Positions 7,983-17,120 of a stretch of DNA of 64,000 bases are shown here, piece after piece; the stretch's first letter is position 1, and the number at the start of each line of letters is the position of its first letter. The notes beneath the pieces are model-generated. The model made no database searches, had not been told where the DNA came from, and saw nothing but the letters and a program-made list of their open reading frames with translations. The translations under genes and the position numbers were made by a program. This stretch comes from Acidobacteriota bacterium (GTDB taxonomy: Bacteria; Acidobacteriota; Blastocatellia; Pyrinomonadales; Pyrinomonadaceae). The DNA is taken from assembly GCA_023389035.1 (NCBI GenBank), contig JAEWFC010000038.1, forward strand, positions 186,001 to 250,000, written 5' to 3'.

Positions 7983-8431
7983 TGCGTGCTGTTGTCCAGC
8001 GTGTATCGCGGGCAAGCGTGCGTGTCGGGAACGTGACCGTCGGTGAGATAAACGAAGGTTTGCTGGTCCTGCTAGGCGTTTCGATGAACGACACCGAGAA
8101 GGACGCCGATTATTTGCTGGACAAGACGCTGAACCTCAGGGTTTTTGAAGACGCGGAGGGGAAGATGAACCGCTCCGTCATCGAGACGAAAGGCGGGCTG
8201 CTCGTCGTTTCACAGTTCACGCTTTATGGTGACACGAGACGCGGACGCCGGCCTTCATTCATTGAGGCGGCCCCGCCGGAACGTGCTAACAGGCTCTACG
8301 AGTATTTCGTCACAAAGGCCGAAGCTCAGCTGCCGCGTGTAGCGACGGGCAAGTTTCAGGCAATGATGGATGTGGAGCTAGTCAACTCGGGTCCAGTGAC
8401 GATCTTGATCGACAGCGAAAAGACCATCTAA
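7982..8431 (+). CDS. dtd: D-aminoacyl-tRNA deacylase
   Basis: 149 aa. It hydrolyses D-aminoacyl-tRNA (and Gly-tRNA-Ala), enforcing homochirality. The family start MRAVVQRVSRASVRV and both active-site motifs, SQFTLYGDTRRGRRPSF and NSGPVTI, are intact. Length is standard. Start ATG overlaps the preceding stop by 1 nt (TAATG). Confidence 0.95.
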   Translation: MRAVVQRVSRASVRVGNVTVGEINEGLLVLLGVSMNDTEKDADYLLDKTLNLRVFEDAEGKMNRSVIETKGGLLVVSQFTLYGDTRRGRRPSFIEAAPPERANRLYEYFVTKAEAQLPRVATGKFQAMMDVELVNSGPVTILIDSEKTI

Positions 8432-8437
8432 TCGATT

Positions 8438-9067
8438 ATGAAAAGACTCATTTCCCTCTTTTTGATCCCCGCAGCGTTCTTCGTCGCGAGCTGCGGCAGC
8501 AGCAGCACAGGAAACTCAGCGAACGGTGCACCGCAGGTAAAGACAGGCGTAACACCGGTTGCCGACAACGAAATAGCTGTCATCGAAATGGAGAAACCGG
8601 ACGTTTACGGCACGATCAAGCTTGAGCTGTATTCGAACGTCGCACCGCAGGCTGTTGCACGGTTCAAGGAATTGGCACGCGAGGGCGTTTACAACGGTGT
8701 GACGTTTCATCGCGTGAATCAGTCGGTGATCCAATCCGGCGATCCGAATTCAAAGGACGACGATCCAATGAACGACGGGCAAGGCAATTCGACCAAGCCG
8801 AACGTTCCGGCAGAATTCTCAGATATTCCGTATGACACAGGAATTCTCGGAGCCGCACGCAAGGGCAACGATGTGAATTCGGCAAACTCGCAGTGGTTCA
8901 TCACGCTGAAACGCGAGGCGGGTTTTGATAAGAATTATACCGTGTTTGGCCGTGTGATCGAGGGTATGAACCACGTCAGGACCATCGCGGGAGTTACGCC
9001 AAAAGAAGGCGAAAGGCCGGTGGAACCGATCAAGATCAGGACGATCTCGATCGTTCCGAAAAGCTAG
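8438..9067 (+). CDS. Lipoprotein cyclophilin-type peptidyl-prolyl isomerase
   Basis: 209 aa. A lipobox signal peptide (AFFVASC, Cys about residue 19) and a Ser/Gly/Asn linker indicate an envelope-anchored lipoprotein. The cyclophilin domain spans about residues 45-205: YNGVTFHRVNQSVIQSGDP, then NSANSQWFITL in place of NGSQFFI. It probably assists folding in the periplasm. Four nt separate it from dtd, so it is likely the last gene of that operon. It is followed by tRNA-Arg. Confidence 0.9.
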   Translation: MKRLISLFLIPAAFFVASCGSSSTGNSANGAPQVKTGVTPVADNEIAVIEMEKPDVYGTIKLELYSNVAPQAVARFKELAREGVYNGVTFHRVNQSVIQSGDPNSKDDDPMNDGQGNSTKPNVPAEFSDIPYDTGILGAARKGNDVNSANSQWFITLKREAGFDKNYTVFGRVIEGMNHVRTIAGVTPKEGERPVEPIKIRTISIVPKS

Positions 9068-9094
9068 GAGAGTTGTGATAAAATCGCACTACAG

Positions 9095-9170
9095 GCTCGC
9101 GTAGCTCAGTGGATAGAGCGCTTCCCTCCGGAGGAAGAAGTCGCAGGTTCGACTCCTGCCGCGAGTACCA
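9095..9170 (+). tRNA. tRNA-Arg (anticodon CCG)
   Basis: 76-nt cloverleaf with the CCA end encoded. Acceptor GCTCGCG pairs with CGCGAGT (one G-T wobble at 1-72). The D arm is GCTC..AGC. The anticodon arm CTTCC-CTCCGGA-GGAAG gives anticodon CCG (reads CGG, arginine). The T arm is GCAGG-TTCGACT-CCTGC. It is followed directly by a terminator hairpin. Confidence 0.95.
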
Positions 9171-9177
9171 CAAATAA

Positions 9178-9211
9178 GAAAGGCCGTCCGAATAATCGGA
9201 GGGCCTTTTCT
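9178..9211 (+). terminator. Terminator after tRNA-Arg, probably bidirectional
   Basis: AAAGGCC and GGGCCTTTT arms with inner TCCGA/TCGGA pairing and a 4-nt loop, then CTGTTTC. The complementary strand also reads hairpin then TTTCTT, so it can serve the convergent C25 protease gene as well. Confidence 0.75.
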
Positions 9212-9231
9212 GTTTCAGGATGAAGAGCGGA

Positions 9232-11871
9232 CTATCGCTTGACCTTGCTGTCGGACGCGAAAGGCGGTGGAGCCGGGACGTTCCGAACCTTAAGCATTGG
9301 GTCGCCCAAAAGTGCCCACGAGAGCCGAACGTCACTGCCGCCAGGAATCACAGATTTCGCATCAAGCACCAGGTCGCCGAGACGCTCGATCTGACAGGAG
9401 CCGAGTCGGTTATAGAACCTGGTCGCCATCAACTCTTGGACATCGGGCGTTGTCAGACCGGTAGAGGACCAAGCTGCTACTGCTCCGCCATTTGTCGCGT
9501 GTACGAGGCTTTCCGCGAGACTGTTTCCCGACTGCAGCATGAAATAGCCATTCAAGCAGGTCAACATCGTGTAGACAGACTCGTTGTTGACGTTGTTGAG
9601 CTGCGGAATCGTCGAGTTCGCAAAGAACGCACTCGCGGCCCAAGCACCTGAGGTACCGTGGCCTGCGTAGTTCGTGAAAAACTTGCCGGCGTTCATCGCG
9701 GCGACAAGATTCGCCTGTGCATTCGCTTCGTCGCGATGGACCATCGTCGCCGGCGTTCCGGCAGGAAGTTGATCACGCAGACGACCGTTTAACGCTTCGA
9801 AGTTATAACCGTCAATACGATCGTGTGCGAATAGAAAACCGCGATTCAACCCATCGACGAAATTCGTCTCCCAGTTTTGGACCTTGGTAAAGACCGTGCT
9901 GATCGTCGCTTCATTTCGCGCTGCGATGCGGCCGATCGCCATCTCGGCAAGCCCGTCGCCATTGAAGTCCGCGAGATATTCGTCACTTCCCGTTTCCGAG
10001 AAGATCGTATCGATCAAACGGGTCGGAACGTAAGCGAAAAACCCAAGGTTACGATAATTCCGCGGATCAGTCGTAGTATCGCCCATTAGCAGGACGTAGC
10101 CCGGAGCCTCAGCCCAGGTGGTGTAGGTCATCTGCAAGAATGACTTAATAGGCTCGGCGCTAAGCACACCGTAATTGAATTCGTCGTAGATCTCTTCGAC
10201 ATTCACGACCTTTACGGTAAAGCCCTGATTGCGACGATAATCAGCCCAAGCTTCAGATGCGGTGAGAAAATCCTTATACGAGATGATCACCAGATCTGCT
10301 GCATTCGCCGGGTCCGAAAGTAGGGTCGGGTCGTTTACTGTGATCGATGCGGGCGCTAGGAATGTCTCGTTCTCAAAGGCGATGTACCGGCGTCCGCGTG
10401 CCGCTGCCGGGATCTCTGCACCGAACGATGTGCCGTTTGAGACGAACTGCAGGTTCGTCAACTCGATCACCTCGCCCTCGACAGTGGTGTCGAAAACACG
10501 GACGTTCGAACTCGAAAAACCGCTTAGTGCCACCTTCCGACTGTTTAACGTGTAAAACGATAGCTTGTCGCCAACTGCCTCGAAGTTCCGGGCGTAAGAT
10601 ACCTCTATTCGGTCAAAGAAACTGAAATCGGTCGGAGGTCCCGGAAAGACCGAAGCCATCTGCAGGCTGTTCGTGCCGTCGATCAAGAGGCTAAGAGGAA
10701 CATCGTACACGGCAAAGAAAGGAGCCACTCCATTACCGGTAGCAGAGGTGAGCGACGTGCCATTCAACACCATCTGCACTTCATGCTGGGTCGCGGAAAA
10801 CCCCTGGAAATGCACTGTAACACGAGCAGTTGATGCTTCCGGTGCGATGCCATTCAGCGTGAAGTTAAACGTTGTCGGTGTTGCAGCAAGGGTTCTTCCC
10901 CAAAAGTTTTCGGCATCTCCATTCAAAATATTCGAATTGTAGTTCGTCCGCTCTTTGATCTGGACGGTTACGTCGTTGCTGGATGTGACAACCGTTCCGG
11001 AGCTCGGACGGGCAACACGCGTCTGGATCCTTTTCCCGGCGGTATTGCCCACGATAAGGAAATAAGCCTGCTTATCGCTTTCGATGCGATCGATCCCTTT
11101 TGCATAGAATTCAATATACGACCCCGATGGGCCAACCGTGATCGCTTGCTGATTACCTTCTACATACAGTTGCCACAGATTCGGGTCCGAGGTTGTGTCG
11201 AAACCGGCCGCCTGCAGTTCCGCCGAGGTGATGCGATACAGCCCTTCGGATTTGATGCCGATCTTAACTCCTTCTTGAGCGATAACCCATCGATGAGTGT
11301 TGGCGTCAGGTATCTGGATATTGGCACGAACTTCCTGAGCGAGTTCCTTGTTCAGCGTCAAATTTGATTCGGCGATCCGACCGGTTTCGGTTGCTTTCTT
11401 CGGGTCTGCGGTGTCCGCCGCGAAGGCGGGTGGAGATGCCACATACTGTGCCGTGATCACATTGGACGATACACGCGTTCCGTCGAATCCAAGTGCCTCG
11501 ATTACGTAAACGGTGCCGTTCACACCTGCGTCGTCACGAAGCGAGTACGTAGTGCCGTACTGCGGGTGATCGCCCGCGAGGAAATATGAGCCCTGGACCA
11601 GATCGTTTCCGATCAAGGTCTTCCCGACACTATCTACACGGTAAACGTAAAAGCCTACGTTCCCTTTCTCGGCGGCCATTTCCCACCGGATCCAGGCCGC
11701 GGAGCCGTCTGAGTATGCCTCTGCTGAGCTGAACGTTGTGCTGACGGGCTTTGTAGAATCGAGGGTCGAATTGAGGACCTCCGATCTCTTTAAATTCTTT
11801 TGAGTTAATGCGGGTGCGGCACCGGTCAAGGTGATCGCAGCGATCAGAATGGGGGATAAAAGCTTTTTCAT
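9232..11871 (-). CDS. Secreted gingipain-like cysteine protease (peptidase family C25)
   Basis: 879 aa. A signal peptide (KKLLSPILIAAITLTGAAPA) leads to about 450 residues of beta-rich prodomain or accessory regions, then the C25 catalytic domain. The catalytic His is in YAGHGTSGAW (His738) and the Cys in LTCLNGYF (Cys772), a 34-residue spacing close to gingipain R. Clan CD enzymes cleave after Arg, Lys or similar P1 residues; specificity here is unknown. Unlike Porphyromonas gingipains there is no recognisable type IX sorting tail: the protein ends soon after LLGDPMLKVRNVP. It is convergent with tRNA-Arg and stands alone, 133 bp from aconitase. Confidence 0.88.
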   Translation of the reverse strand: MKKLLSPILIAAITLTGAAPALTQKNLKRSEVLNSTLDSTKPVSTTFSSAEAYSDGSAAWIRWEMAAEKGNVGFYVYRVDSVGKTLIGNDLVQGSYFLAGDHPQYGTTYSLRDDAGVNGTVYVIEALGFDGTRVSSNVITAQYVASPPAFAADTADPKKATETGRIAESNLTLNKELAQEVRANIQIPDANTHRWVIAQEGVKIGIKSEGLYRITSAELQAAGFDTTSDPNLWQLYVEGNQQAITVGPSGSYIEFYAKGIDRIESDKQAYFLIVGNTAGKRIQTRVARPSSGTVVTSSNDVTVQIKERTNYNSNILNGDAENFWGRTLAATPTTFNFTLNGIAPEASTARVTVHFQGFSATQHEVQMVLNGTSLTSATGNGVAPFFAVYDVPLSLLIDGTNSLQMASVFPGPPTDFSFFDRIEVSYARNFEAVGDKLSFYTLNSRKVALSGFSSSNVRVFDTTVEGEVIELTNLQFVSNGTSFGAEIPAAARGRRYIAFENETFLAPASITVNDPTLLSDPANAADLVIISYKDFLTASEAWADYRRNQGFTVKVVNVEEIYDEFNYGVLSAEPIKSFLQMTYTTWAEAPGYVLLMGDTTTDPRNYRNLGFFAYVPTRLIDTIFSETGSDEYLADFNGDGLAEMAIGRIAARNEATISTVFTKVQNWETNFVDGLNRGFLFAHDRIDGYNFEALNGRLRDQLPAGTPATMVHRDEANAQANLVAAMNAGKFFTNYAGHGTSGAWAASAFFANSTIPQLNNVNNESVYTMLTCLNGYFMLQSGNSLAESLVHATNGGAVAAWSSTGLTTPDVQELMATRFYNRLGSCQIERLGDLVLDAKSVIPGGSDVRLSWALLGDPMLKVRNVPAPPPFASDSKVKR

Positions 11872-12004
11872 TCAAGGGAACTCCTAATTACGGGGGAAGA
11901 AACACCTAATCAGTGACAATTTTCGATAAATTTACTACTTTTTGATGCGCAAAGTCACCAATTATTTTCCGTAAAAAACATGGTCTCAGCCGCGTTTGAT
12001 CCCA

Positions 12005-14899
12005 TCAAGCTACCGTCTTTGCCTCGCTTCCACTGATTATCTGCCGAAGCACGAACGGTAAAATTCCGCCGGCCTTATAGTATTCGACCTCGATCGGCGT
12101 ATCGATTCGGAGGGTCACGGGTACCGATTCGGACGCGCCGTCCTCACGCACGATCTCCAGCATCGCATCCTGCATAGGACGGACGTCGCTGCCTGCCAGG
12201 CCGGTGATGGAAAACCTCTCAGTTCCGGTTAGTCCAAGCGTAGCGGCGGTCACGCCTTGTTTGAATTGAAAAGGCAGTACGCCCATTCCAACAAGATTTG
12301 AACGGTGAATGCGTTCAAAAGATTCAGCTATCACGGCTTTGACGCCCATCAACCGAGTGCCTTTTGCCGCCCAGTCCCGTGAACTTCCGGTTCCGTATTC
12401 CTTGCCGGCAAATATCACTAGCGGGGTGCCCGCGGCTTTGTAACGCATCGCGGCGTCGTATATCGTCATTTCTTCACCATCGGGCTGGAATCTGGTCACA
12501 CCGCCTTCGACAGGCGTGACCATTTGGTTCTTGATGCGGACATTCGCAAATGTTCCCCGCAGCATTACGCGATCGTTTCCACGACGAGATCCATAAGAGT
12601 TAAAGTCCTGTGCCGCCACGCCATTTTCCTGTAGATACAGGCCCGCGGGCGAGTTCGCCTTTATCGCACCGGCCGGCGAGATGTGGTCCGTTGTTACGGA
12701 ATCGCCAAAGATCGCCAGGGGCCTCGCCCCTCTGATGTCGTCGATCGTTCCACCATCTAATGAGAAATCTTCAAAATACGGCGGCTCCTGAATGTAGGTC
12801 GAGTCGCGGTCCCATTCATACAGCTTGCCGGTTGGCGATTCGATCGAATTCCAAAGCGGGTTTTGCTCAGCAAATTCGCTGTAGAGGCGCTTATAGGTTT
12901 CCGGGTCGGTCGAACTTTGCAGCACCTCGCGAACCTCATCAAGTGATGGCCACAGGTCTTTTAGAAACACATCGTTCCCATCTTTGTCCTTACCAAGCGG
13001 TTGCAGATACACATCTTCCAGCACCGTTCCGGCGAGAGCATACGCGACTACCAGCGGCGGCGACATTAAGAAGTTCGCTTTAACGTTCTGATGAACACGA
13101 GCTTCAAAGTTTCGGTTGCCGGAGAGGACTGATGCCGCAATGATGTCATTCTCGACGATCTCTTCCTCGATCGCAGCGTCAAGCGGCCCGGAGTTGCCGA
13201 TGCATGTCGTGCATCCATAACCGACAAGATTAAACCCGACCTCGTCCAGATACTGCTGAAGGCCCGCTTTTTCCAAATAGTCCGAAACCACCCTCGAGCC
13301 TGGTGCAAGCGACGTTTTTACGTATGAAGGCACCTTCATTCCGCGTTCGGCGGCCTTTTTCGCGACGATGCCGGCGGCGATCATCACCGAAGGGTTCGAT
13401 GTATTTGTGCAAGATGTGATCGCAGCGATCAATACGTCGCCGTGTCCAATATTGGTTGATTCGCGCGGGCCCGGCTCGTCGTCCTTCACCACACGATCGG
13501 GCGTCGGCCGATTGTTGATCATCTCGACCTCGGTCGTGACGTTTGTGTCTTTCGCGCTTACATCGCCGAGAATAGGCAGCGGGATCGATTTTGCATTCTG
13601 GTTTCCGCCGCCCGAGACATATTGGGCACCTATGCCTGCTAGAGTCACCGGAAACCGCTTTTCGAGATCCTCAGCACTCTTGCCGTAGCCGCCATCGGCG
13701 ACCGAAAGCGAGAAAAGCTCCTTGAATTTATTGTCGAGATTCGAGAGGTCGATGCGATCCTGGGGACGCTTTGGCCCCGCTACCGATGGATTTATCGACG
13801 ATAGATCAAGGTCTATCACCTGCGTGTAGTCGATCTCACCATCGACCGGGATGCCGAACATCTCTTGAGCGTTATAATAATTTCGGATCGTACCGATGTG
13901 CTCTTCGCTTCGGCCGGTCGCAGCGAGGTACTCGAGCGTCTTCTCATCAGTACCAAAAAAGCCCATCGTGGCTCCGTATTCAGGGGCCATGTTGGCGATA
14001 GTTGCACGGTCGGTCGCACTCAAGGCGGCCGCACCTTCGCCAAAGAACTCGACGAACTTTCCGACCACGTTCGCCTTGCGGAGCAGCTCCGTGATCCTTA
14101 ACACCAGGTCGGTCGCCGTCGTGCCTTCGTTCAGCGTTCCCGTTAGATTTACACCGACGACATCGGGCGTTAGGAAATAGACGGGCTGGCCAAGCATTCC
14201 TGCCTCCGCTTCGATACCGCCCACGCCCCAACCAACGATCCCGAGTCCGTTGATCATAGTAGTGTGCGAATCCGTGCCGACCAGCGAATCAGGAAAGTGA
14301 ACCCCATCTCGCTCAAACACGCCCTTCGCAATGTATTCGAGGTTTACCTGGTGTACGATGCCGATGCCGGGCGGGATCACGGAGAAACCGTTAAATGCCT
14401 GCGTTCCCCATTTCAGGAAACGATAACGCTGCTCGTTTCGGCGAAACTCTATCTCCATGTTTCGCTGATATGCCTGCTCGCTGCCGGAATAATCGACTTG
14501 GACCGAGTGGTCGATAACCAGGTCAACCGGTACGAGCGGTTCGATGATCGCCGGATCCTTGCCCATTCGGGTAACTGCAGAACGCATCGCCGCGAGATCG
14601 ACGAGAAGCGGCACGCCCGTAAAATCCTGCAAGATCACCCGAGCGACGACGAACGGGATCTCTTCCGTGCGCTCAGCCTTCGGCTGCCAGCCGGCAAGCA
14701 TCCTAACCGCGTGTTCACTAACCTTTTGACCGCCATCGTAGTTGCGAAGCACCGATTCCAGAACGATCCGAATCGAATGCGGAAGTCGCGATACGGCACC
14801 GATGCCTTCGGCCTCAAGCTGCGGCAGTGAGTAATAGACCGAGTCTTGACCGGTTCCGGTCATGAAGGTTTTGCGGGTATTAAACAGATTCTGAGTCAT
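12005..14899 (-). CDS. acnA: Aconitate hydratase A
   Basis: 964 aa. It interconverts citrate and isocitrate in the TCA cycle. The [4Fe-4S] ligands are in ITSCTNTSNPSV and YGCTTCIGNSGPL. The swivelling domain carries the substrate-binding SSRDWAAKG. It is about 60-70 residues longer than typical bacterial AcnA. The extra residues lie just before the first cluster Cys, between about residues 400 and 490, in a Gly/Asn/Pro-rich stretch (AQYVSGGGNQNAKSIP). The start ATG at 14899 gives the usual N-terminus before YYSLPQLEAEG. It is divergent from the lipoprotein at 15116, with 216 bp between. Confidence 0.96.
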   Translation of the reverse strand: MTQNLFNTRKTFMTGTGQDSVYYSLPQLEAEGIGAVSRLPHSIRIVLESVLRNYDGGQKVSEHAVRMLAGWQPKAERTEEIPFVVARVILQDFTGVPLLVDLAAMRSAVTRMGKDPAIIEPLVPVDLVIDHSVQVDYSGSEQAYQRNMEIEFRRNEQRYRFLKWGTQAFNGFSVIPPGIGIVHQVNLEYIAKGVFERDGVHFPDSLVGTDSHTTMINGLGIVGWGVGGIEAEAGMLGQPVYFLTPDVVGVNLTGTLNEGTTATDLVLRITELLRKANVVGKFVEFFGEGAAALSATDRATIANMAPEYGATMGFFGTDEKTLEYLAATGRSEEHIGTIRNYYNAQEMFGIPVDGEIDYTQVIDLDLSSINPSVAGPKRPQDRIDLSNLDNKFKELFSLSVADGGYGKSAEDLEKRFPVTLAGIGAQYVSGGGNQNAKSIPLPILGDVSAKDTNVTTEVEMINNRPTPDRVVKDDEPGPRESTNIGHGDVLIAAITSCTNTSNPSVMIAAGIVAKKAAERGMKVPSYVKTSLAPGSRVVSDYLEKAGLQQYLDEVGFNLVGYGCTTCIGNSGPLDAAIEEEIVENDIIAASVLSGNRNFEARVHQNVKANFLMSPPLVVAYALAGTVLEDVYLQPLGKDKDGNDVFLKDLWPSLDEVREVLQSSTDPETYKRLYSEFAEQNPLWNSIESPTGKLYEWDRDSTYIQEPPYFEDFSLDGGTIDDIRGARPLAIFGDSVTTDHISPAGAIKANSPAGLYLQENGVAAQDFNSYGSRRGNDRVMLRGTFANVRIKNQMVTPVEGGVTRFQPDGEEMTIYDAAMRYKAAGTPLVIFAGKEYGTGSSRDWAAKGTRLMGVKAVIAESFERIHRSNLVGMGVLPFQFKQGVTAATLGLTGTERFSITGLAGSDVRPMQDAMLEIVREDGASESVPVTLRIDTPIEVEYYKAGGILPFVLRQIISGSEAKTVA

Positions 14900-15115
14900 A
14901 GAAAAATGAGTGTAAAGCCGTATGCCAGGTGGTTTTAACGCTTAAGTGAATCTGATATTGTAACACATGCCTGCCGCAATCTTAGCTCTGTGTCGACCAC
15001 TGTGACTATCCGGCCGCAACGTCCGCGGCTGAAAGTTTATGGCAAACTGAACGACGGCATAAAGAATCTTTGGTCGTGAGACTCTCCCGATTCGTAACCT
15101 AAGGAGAAGAGAGTT

Positions 15116-15484
15116 ATGCGTGGATCGAATTATTTACTGATCGCAATTGTTACCATTGCTGCGGTATTGACAGCCGCATGCCCGAAACGCGTCAGCATTG
15201 CCGATATCGAGGCGAATCCCGGGCGTTATGCTGACAAGGACATCGCTGTTGCCGGTACCGTTCAGGAGAGTTACGGTATAAACGTTCCAGGTACACCGAT
15301 CCGCGGCGGAGCATACAAGATCAGCGACGGCACCGGATCGATCTGGATCGTCACCGAGGACGCGGTTCCTTCTAAGGGTGCTCAGATCGGTGTGAAAGGC
15401 CGCGTAGGGAGCGGGATCAATTGGAAAGGGCGAAATTATGGCCTCGGGATCTACGAAAAAGACCGACGATATCGCAAACGATAG
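15116..15484 (+). CDS. Small OB-fold-type lipoprotein
   Basis: 122 aa. A signal peptide with lipobox LTAAC (Cys about residue 22) is followed by SIADIEANPGRYADKDIAVAGTVQESYG and DGTGSIWIVTED, which resemble small OB-fold (tRNA-anticodon/BOF-like) domains found in exported proteins. A strong AAGGAG lies upstream of the ATG. No enzymatic motif is visible; the role is unknown. Its last 46 nt overlap the possible start of the next gene in another frame. Confidence 0.75.
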   Translation: MRGSNYLLIAIVTIAAVLTAACPKRVSIADIEANPGRYADKDIAVAGTVQESYGINVPGTPIRGGAYKISDGTGSIWIVTEDAVPSKGAQIGVKGRVGSGINWKGRNYGLGIYEKDRRYRKR

Positions 15485-15947
15485 ACTAGCCAAGCCAAGC
15501 TCTGGTGATCAGATACTAAAGTCGTTCGACGACCGCTTCGCGGCCATTACGAAGCGGTCGCTCGCCCTATTGGAACATCCAAGGGTTTCCAATGCCGCCG
15601 ATGCATTTTACTTTCACATTGCCCGGAGCGCGGCCGAGATCGAAAAAGCATTCGGCGGGATCACCGTTCGCCTCTGGGACGATCCCTTTGAGTGGACGCT
15701 GCCCGAGCATCTGAGCACCGCGGCAGCAATTGCCGACTACATCCGGACCGTGGATGGAACCCGTCGCCGCGGAATGGAGTTCATCCACAATGATGCTCAG
15801 CTTGTCCAACTGATCCAAGCCCCCACCGGGTTGAAGCTGATCTTCGACGTGCTCTTCGAGGCCATTTTACGATCGGAATTCGAGCTCGGCGCTGCCTTTG
15901 CATTAGCGAGCGATAAACGCAATGTTTCTTGCGGCGATCGGGCGTGA
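15438..15947 (+). CDS. Hypothetical protein, possibly DinB-like four-helix bundle
   Basis: 169 aa, predicted largely helical and soluble. The pattern around LWDDPFEWTLPEHLSTAAAIADYI followed by DYIRTVDGTRRRGMEFI recalls DinB/YfiT-type helical bundles, but the three metal His residues of that family are not evident, so this is a weak suggestion. The annotated start overlaps the lipoprotein gene by 46 nt; no convincing internal ATG lies close to 15485, so translation coupled to the upstream gene is plausible. Confidence 0.6.
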   Translation: MASGSTKKTDDIANDRLAKPSSGDQILKSFDDRFAAITKRSLALLEHPRVSNAADAFYFHIARSAAEIEKAFGGITVRLWDDPFEWTLPEHLSTAAAIADYIRTVDGTRRRGMEFIHNDAQLVQLIQAPTGLKLIFDVLFEAILRSEFELGAAFALASDKRNVSCGDRA

Positions 15948-16022
15948 TTTTTTGCCCGTCGAACTTTTTCGTGCAAGAATTCGTTGATACACTTCGTCCG
16001 GCTACCCACGAGGAATATCTTT

Positions 16023-16577
16023 ATGCATTGCCCAAGATGCGGCCAGAAACAACTCTCACGTGAAACAAAGTTCTGCAACCACTGCGGCTTTCAACTTGGA
16101 TTCGTAAGTGAACTGCTCGCGAACGACGGTTATTTGCCTCAGCTGCAGCAACAGGATGTCGGACGTTTCAGATCGCTCCTCAACAAAAAGAACGGCGTTT
16201 TCTTTGCGGTAATGTGGTTCGTCTTCTTTTCAATGCTGCTTTCATCTGTATTTGCGATCATGGGCGGTGACGAGATCGTTGCGTTGACGGCCGTGCTTGG
16301 TTTTTTCGGTTCGATATTGATCGCCGCATTTTCATTGGTCGTTTTGCCATCGTCGCGGAAGACGGCATCCGCTGCCGCATTTCGACCGCCTGCTCCGGTT
16401 GAACTCTATGGCAACCGAGCGGTCGGTGATCTTCCCGCCGGCACCCAGATCCCTGCCCACGCCTACGCTCCGCCGCAGCAGGGTTCGTGGCGTGTCCCCG
16501 AAACCGGCGAACTGTCGGTGCCTGGCAGCGTTACGGAGAACACCACGAAACTTTTGGTCAAGGATCAGGAGAAATAG
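16023..16577 (+). CDS. Zinc-ribbon membrane protein (first of a tandem pair)
   Basis: 184 aa. The N-terminal zinc ribbon is MHCPRCGQKQLSRETKFCNHCG (two CxxC knuckles within 22 residues). Two adjacent membrane helices (about residues 60-110) follow, then a Pro/Ala-rich tail ending ENTTKLLVKDQEK. I chose the ATG at 16023 so that the ribbon is N-terminal as in the paralogue. Ribbon-plus-TM proteins of this type are common in Acidobacteriota but have no assigned function. It ends directly before the start of its paralogue. Confidence 0.75.
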   Translation: MHCPRCGQKQLSRETKFCNHCGFQLGFVSELLANDGYLPQLQQQDVGRFRSLLNKKNGVFFAVMWFVFFSMLLSSVFAIMGGDEIVALTAVLGFFGSILIAAFSLVVLPSSRKTASAAAFRPPAPVELYGNRAVGDLPAGTQIPAHAYAPPQQGSWRVPETGELSVPGSVTENTTKLLVKDQEK

Positions 16578-17120
16578 ATGCACTGTCCAAAATGCGGCCA
16601 GCAGCAGATAACTGAGGAAACTCGATTTTGCTCACGCTGCGGATTCTTGCTTACGGGTATCGCCCAGCTCGTAGCGAATGAGGGAATCGTTCCTAATCCG
16701 GAAGTGCTGCTGCCGACGGCAAAATTATCTCCCCGCCAGCGCGGGATTCGTCAGGGGTTCTTCATCGTACTGTCTGCGGCGCTGATCGTTCCGATCATCA
16801 CTATGATCGCGATCGCACTTACCGCAGGGCCATTCGTACCGCTGCTCTCAGCCTTACTGCTTATCGGCGGCGGCATGCTTAGGTCGATTTACGCCTTTAT
16901 GTTTGAGTCGCCTGGTGAAACCTTGGGCAAGTTCCCAAATGGAACTGAGCTGGCTGGCGCGAAGCTGCCGTCGTTAAACGCTGGCACCGATCTGCCGGCC
17001 GCAACTTACGCACCACCGAGCAGCGGCATGTGGCGTGACACTAACGAATTGGTTTCACAACCGGGCACCGTTACGGACAGCACGACGAAGCTTCTCGAAC
17101 GAGACGCCCGCGATCAATAA
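16578..17120 (+). CDS. Zinc-ribbon membrane protein (second of a tandem pair)
   Basis: 180 aa, paralogous along its length to the preceding gene. It has the same ribbon (MHCPKCGQQQITEETRFCSRCG), the same double TM region (about residues 62-110) and the same tail wording (TYAPPSSGMW... VTDSTTKLLERD). Zero spacing between the two genes points to local duplication and cotranscription. The C-terminal end overlaps the convergent gamma-glutamyltransferase gene by 7 nt. Confidence 0.75.
   Translation: MHCPKCGQQQITEETRFCSRCGFLLTGIAQLVANEGIVPNPEVLLPTAKLSPRQRGIRQGFFIVLSAALIVPIITMIAIALTAGPFVPLLSALLLIGGGMLRSIYAFMFESPGETLGKFPNGTELAGAKLPSLNAGTDLPAATYAPPSSGMWRDTNELVSQPGTVTDSTTKLLERDARDQ

Noticed and set aside
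12005..14899. Several 60-190-aa plus-strand open frames inside the aconitase gene
   Set aside because: They are shadows of the long, fully conserved aconitase frame on the minus strand.
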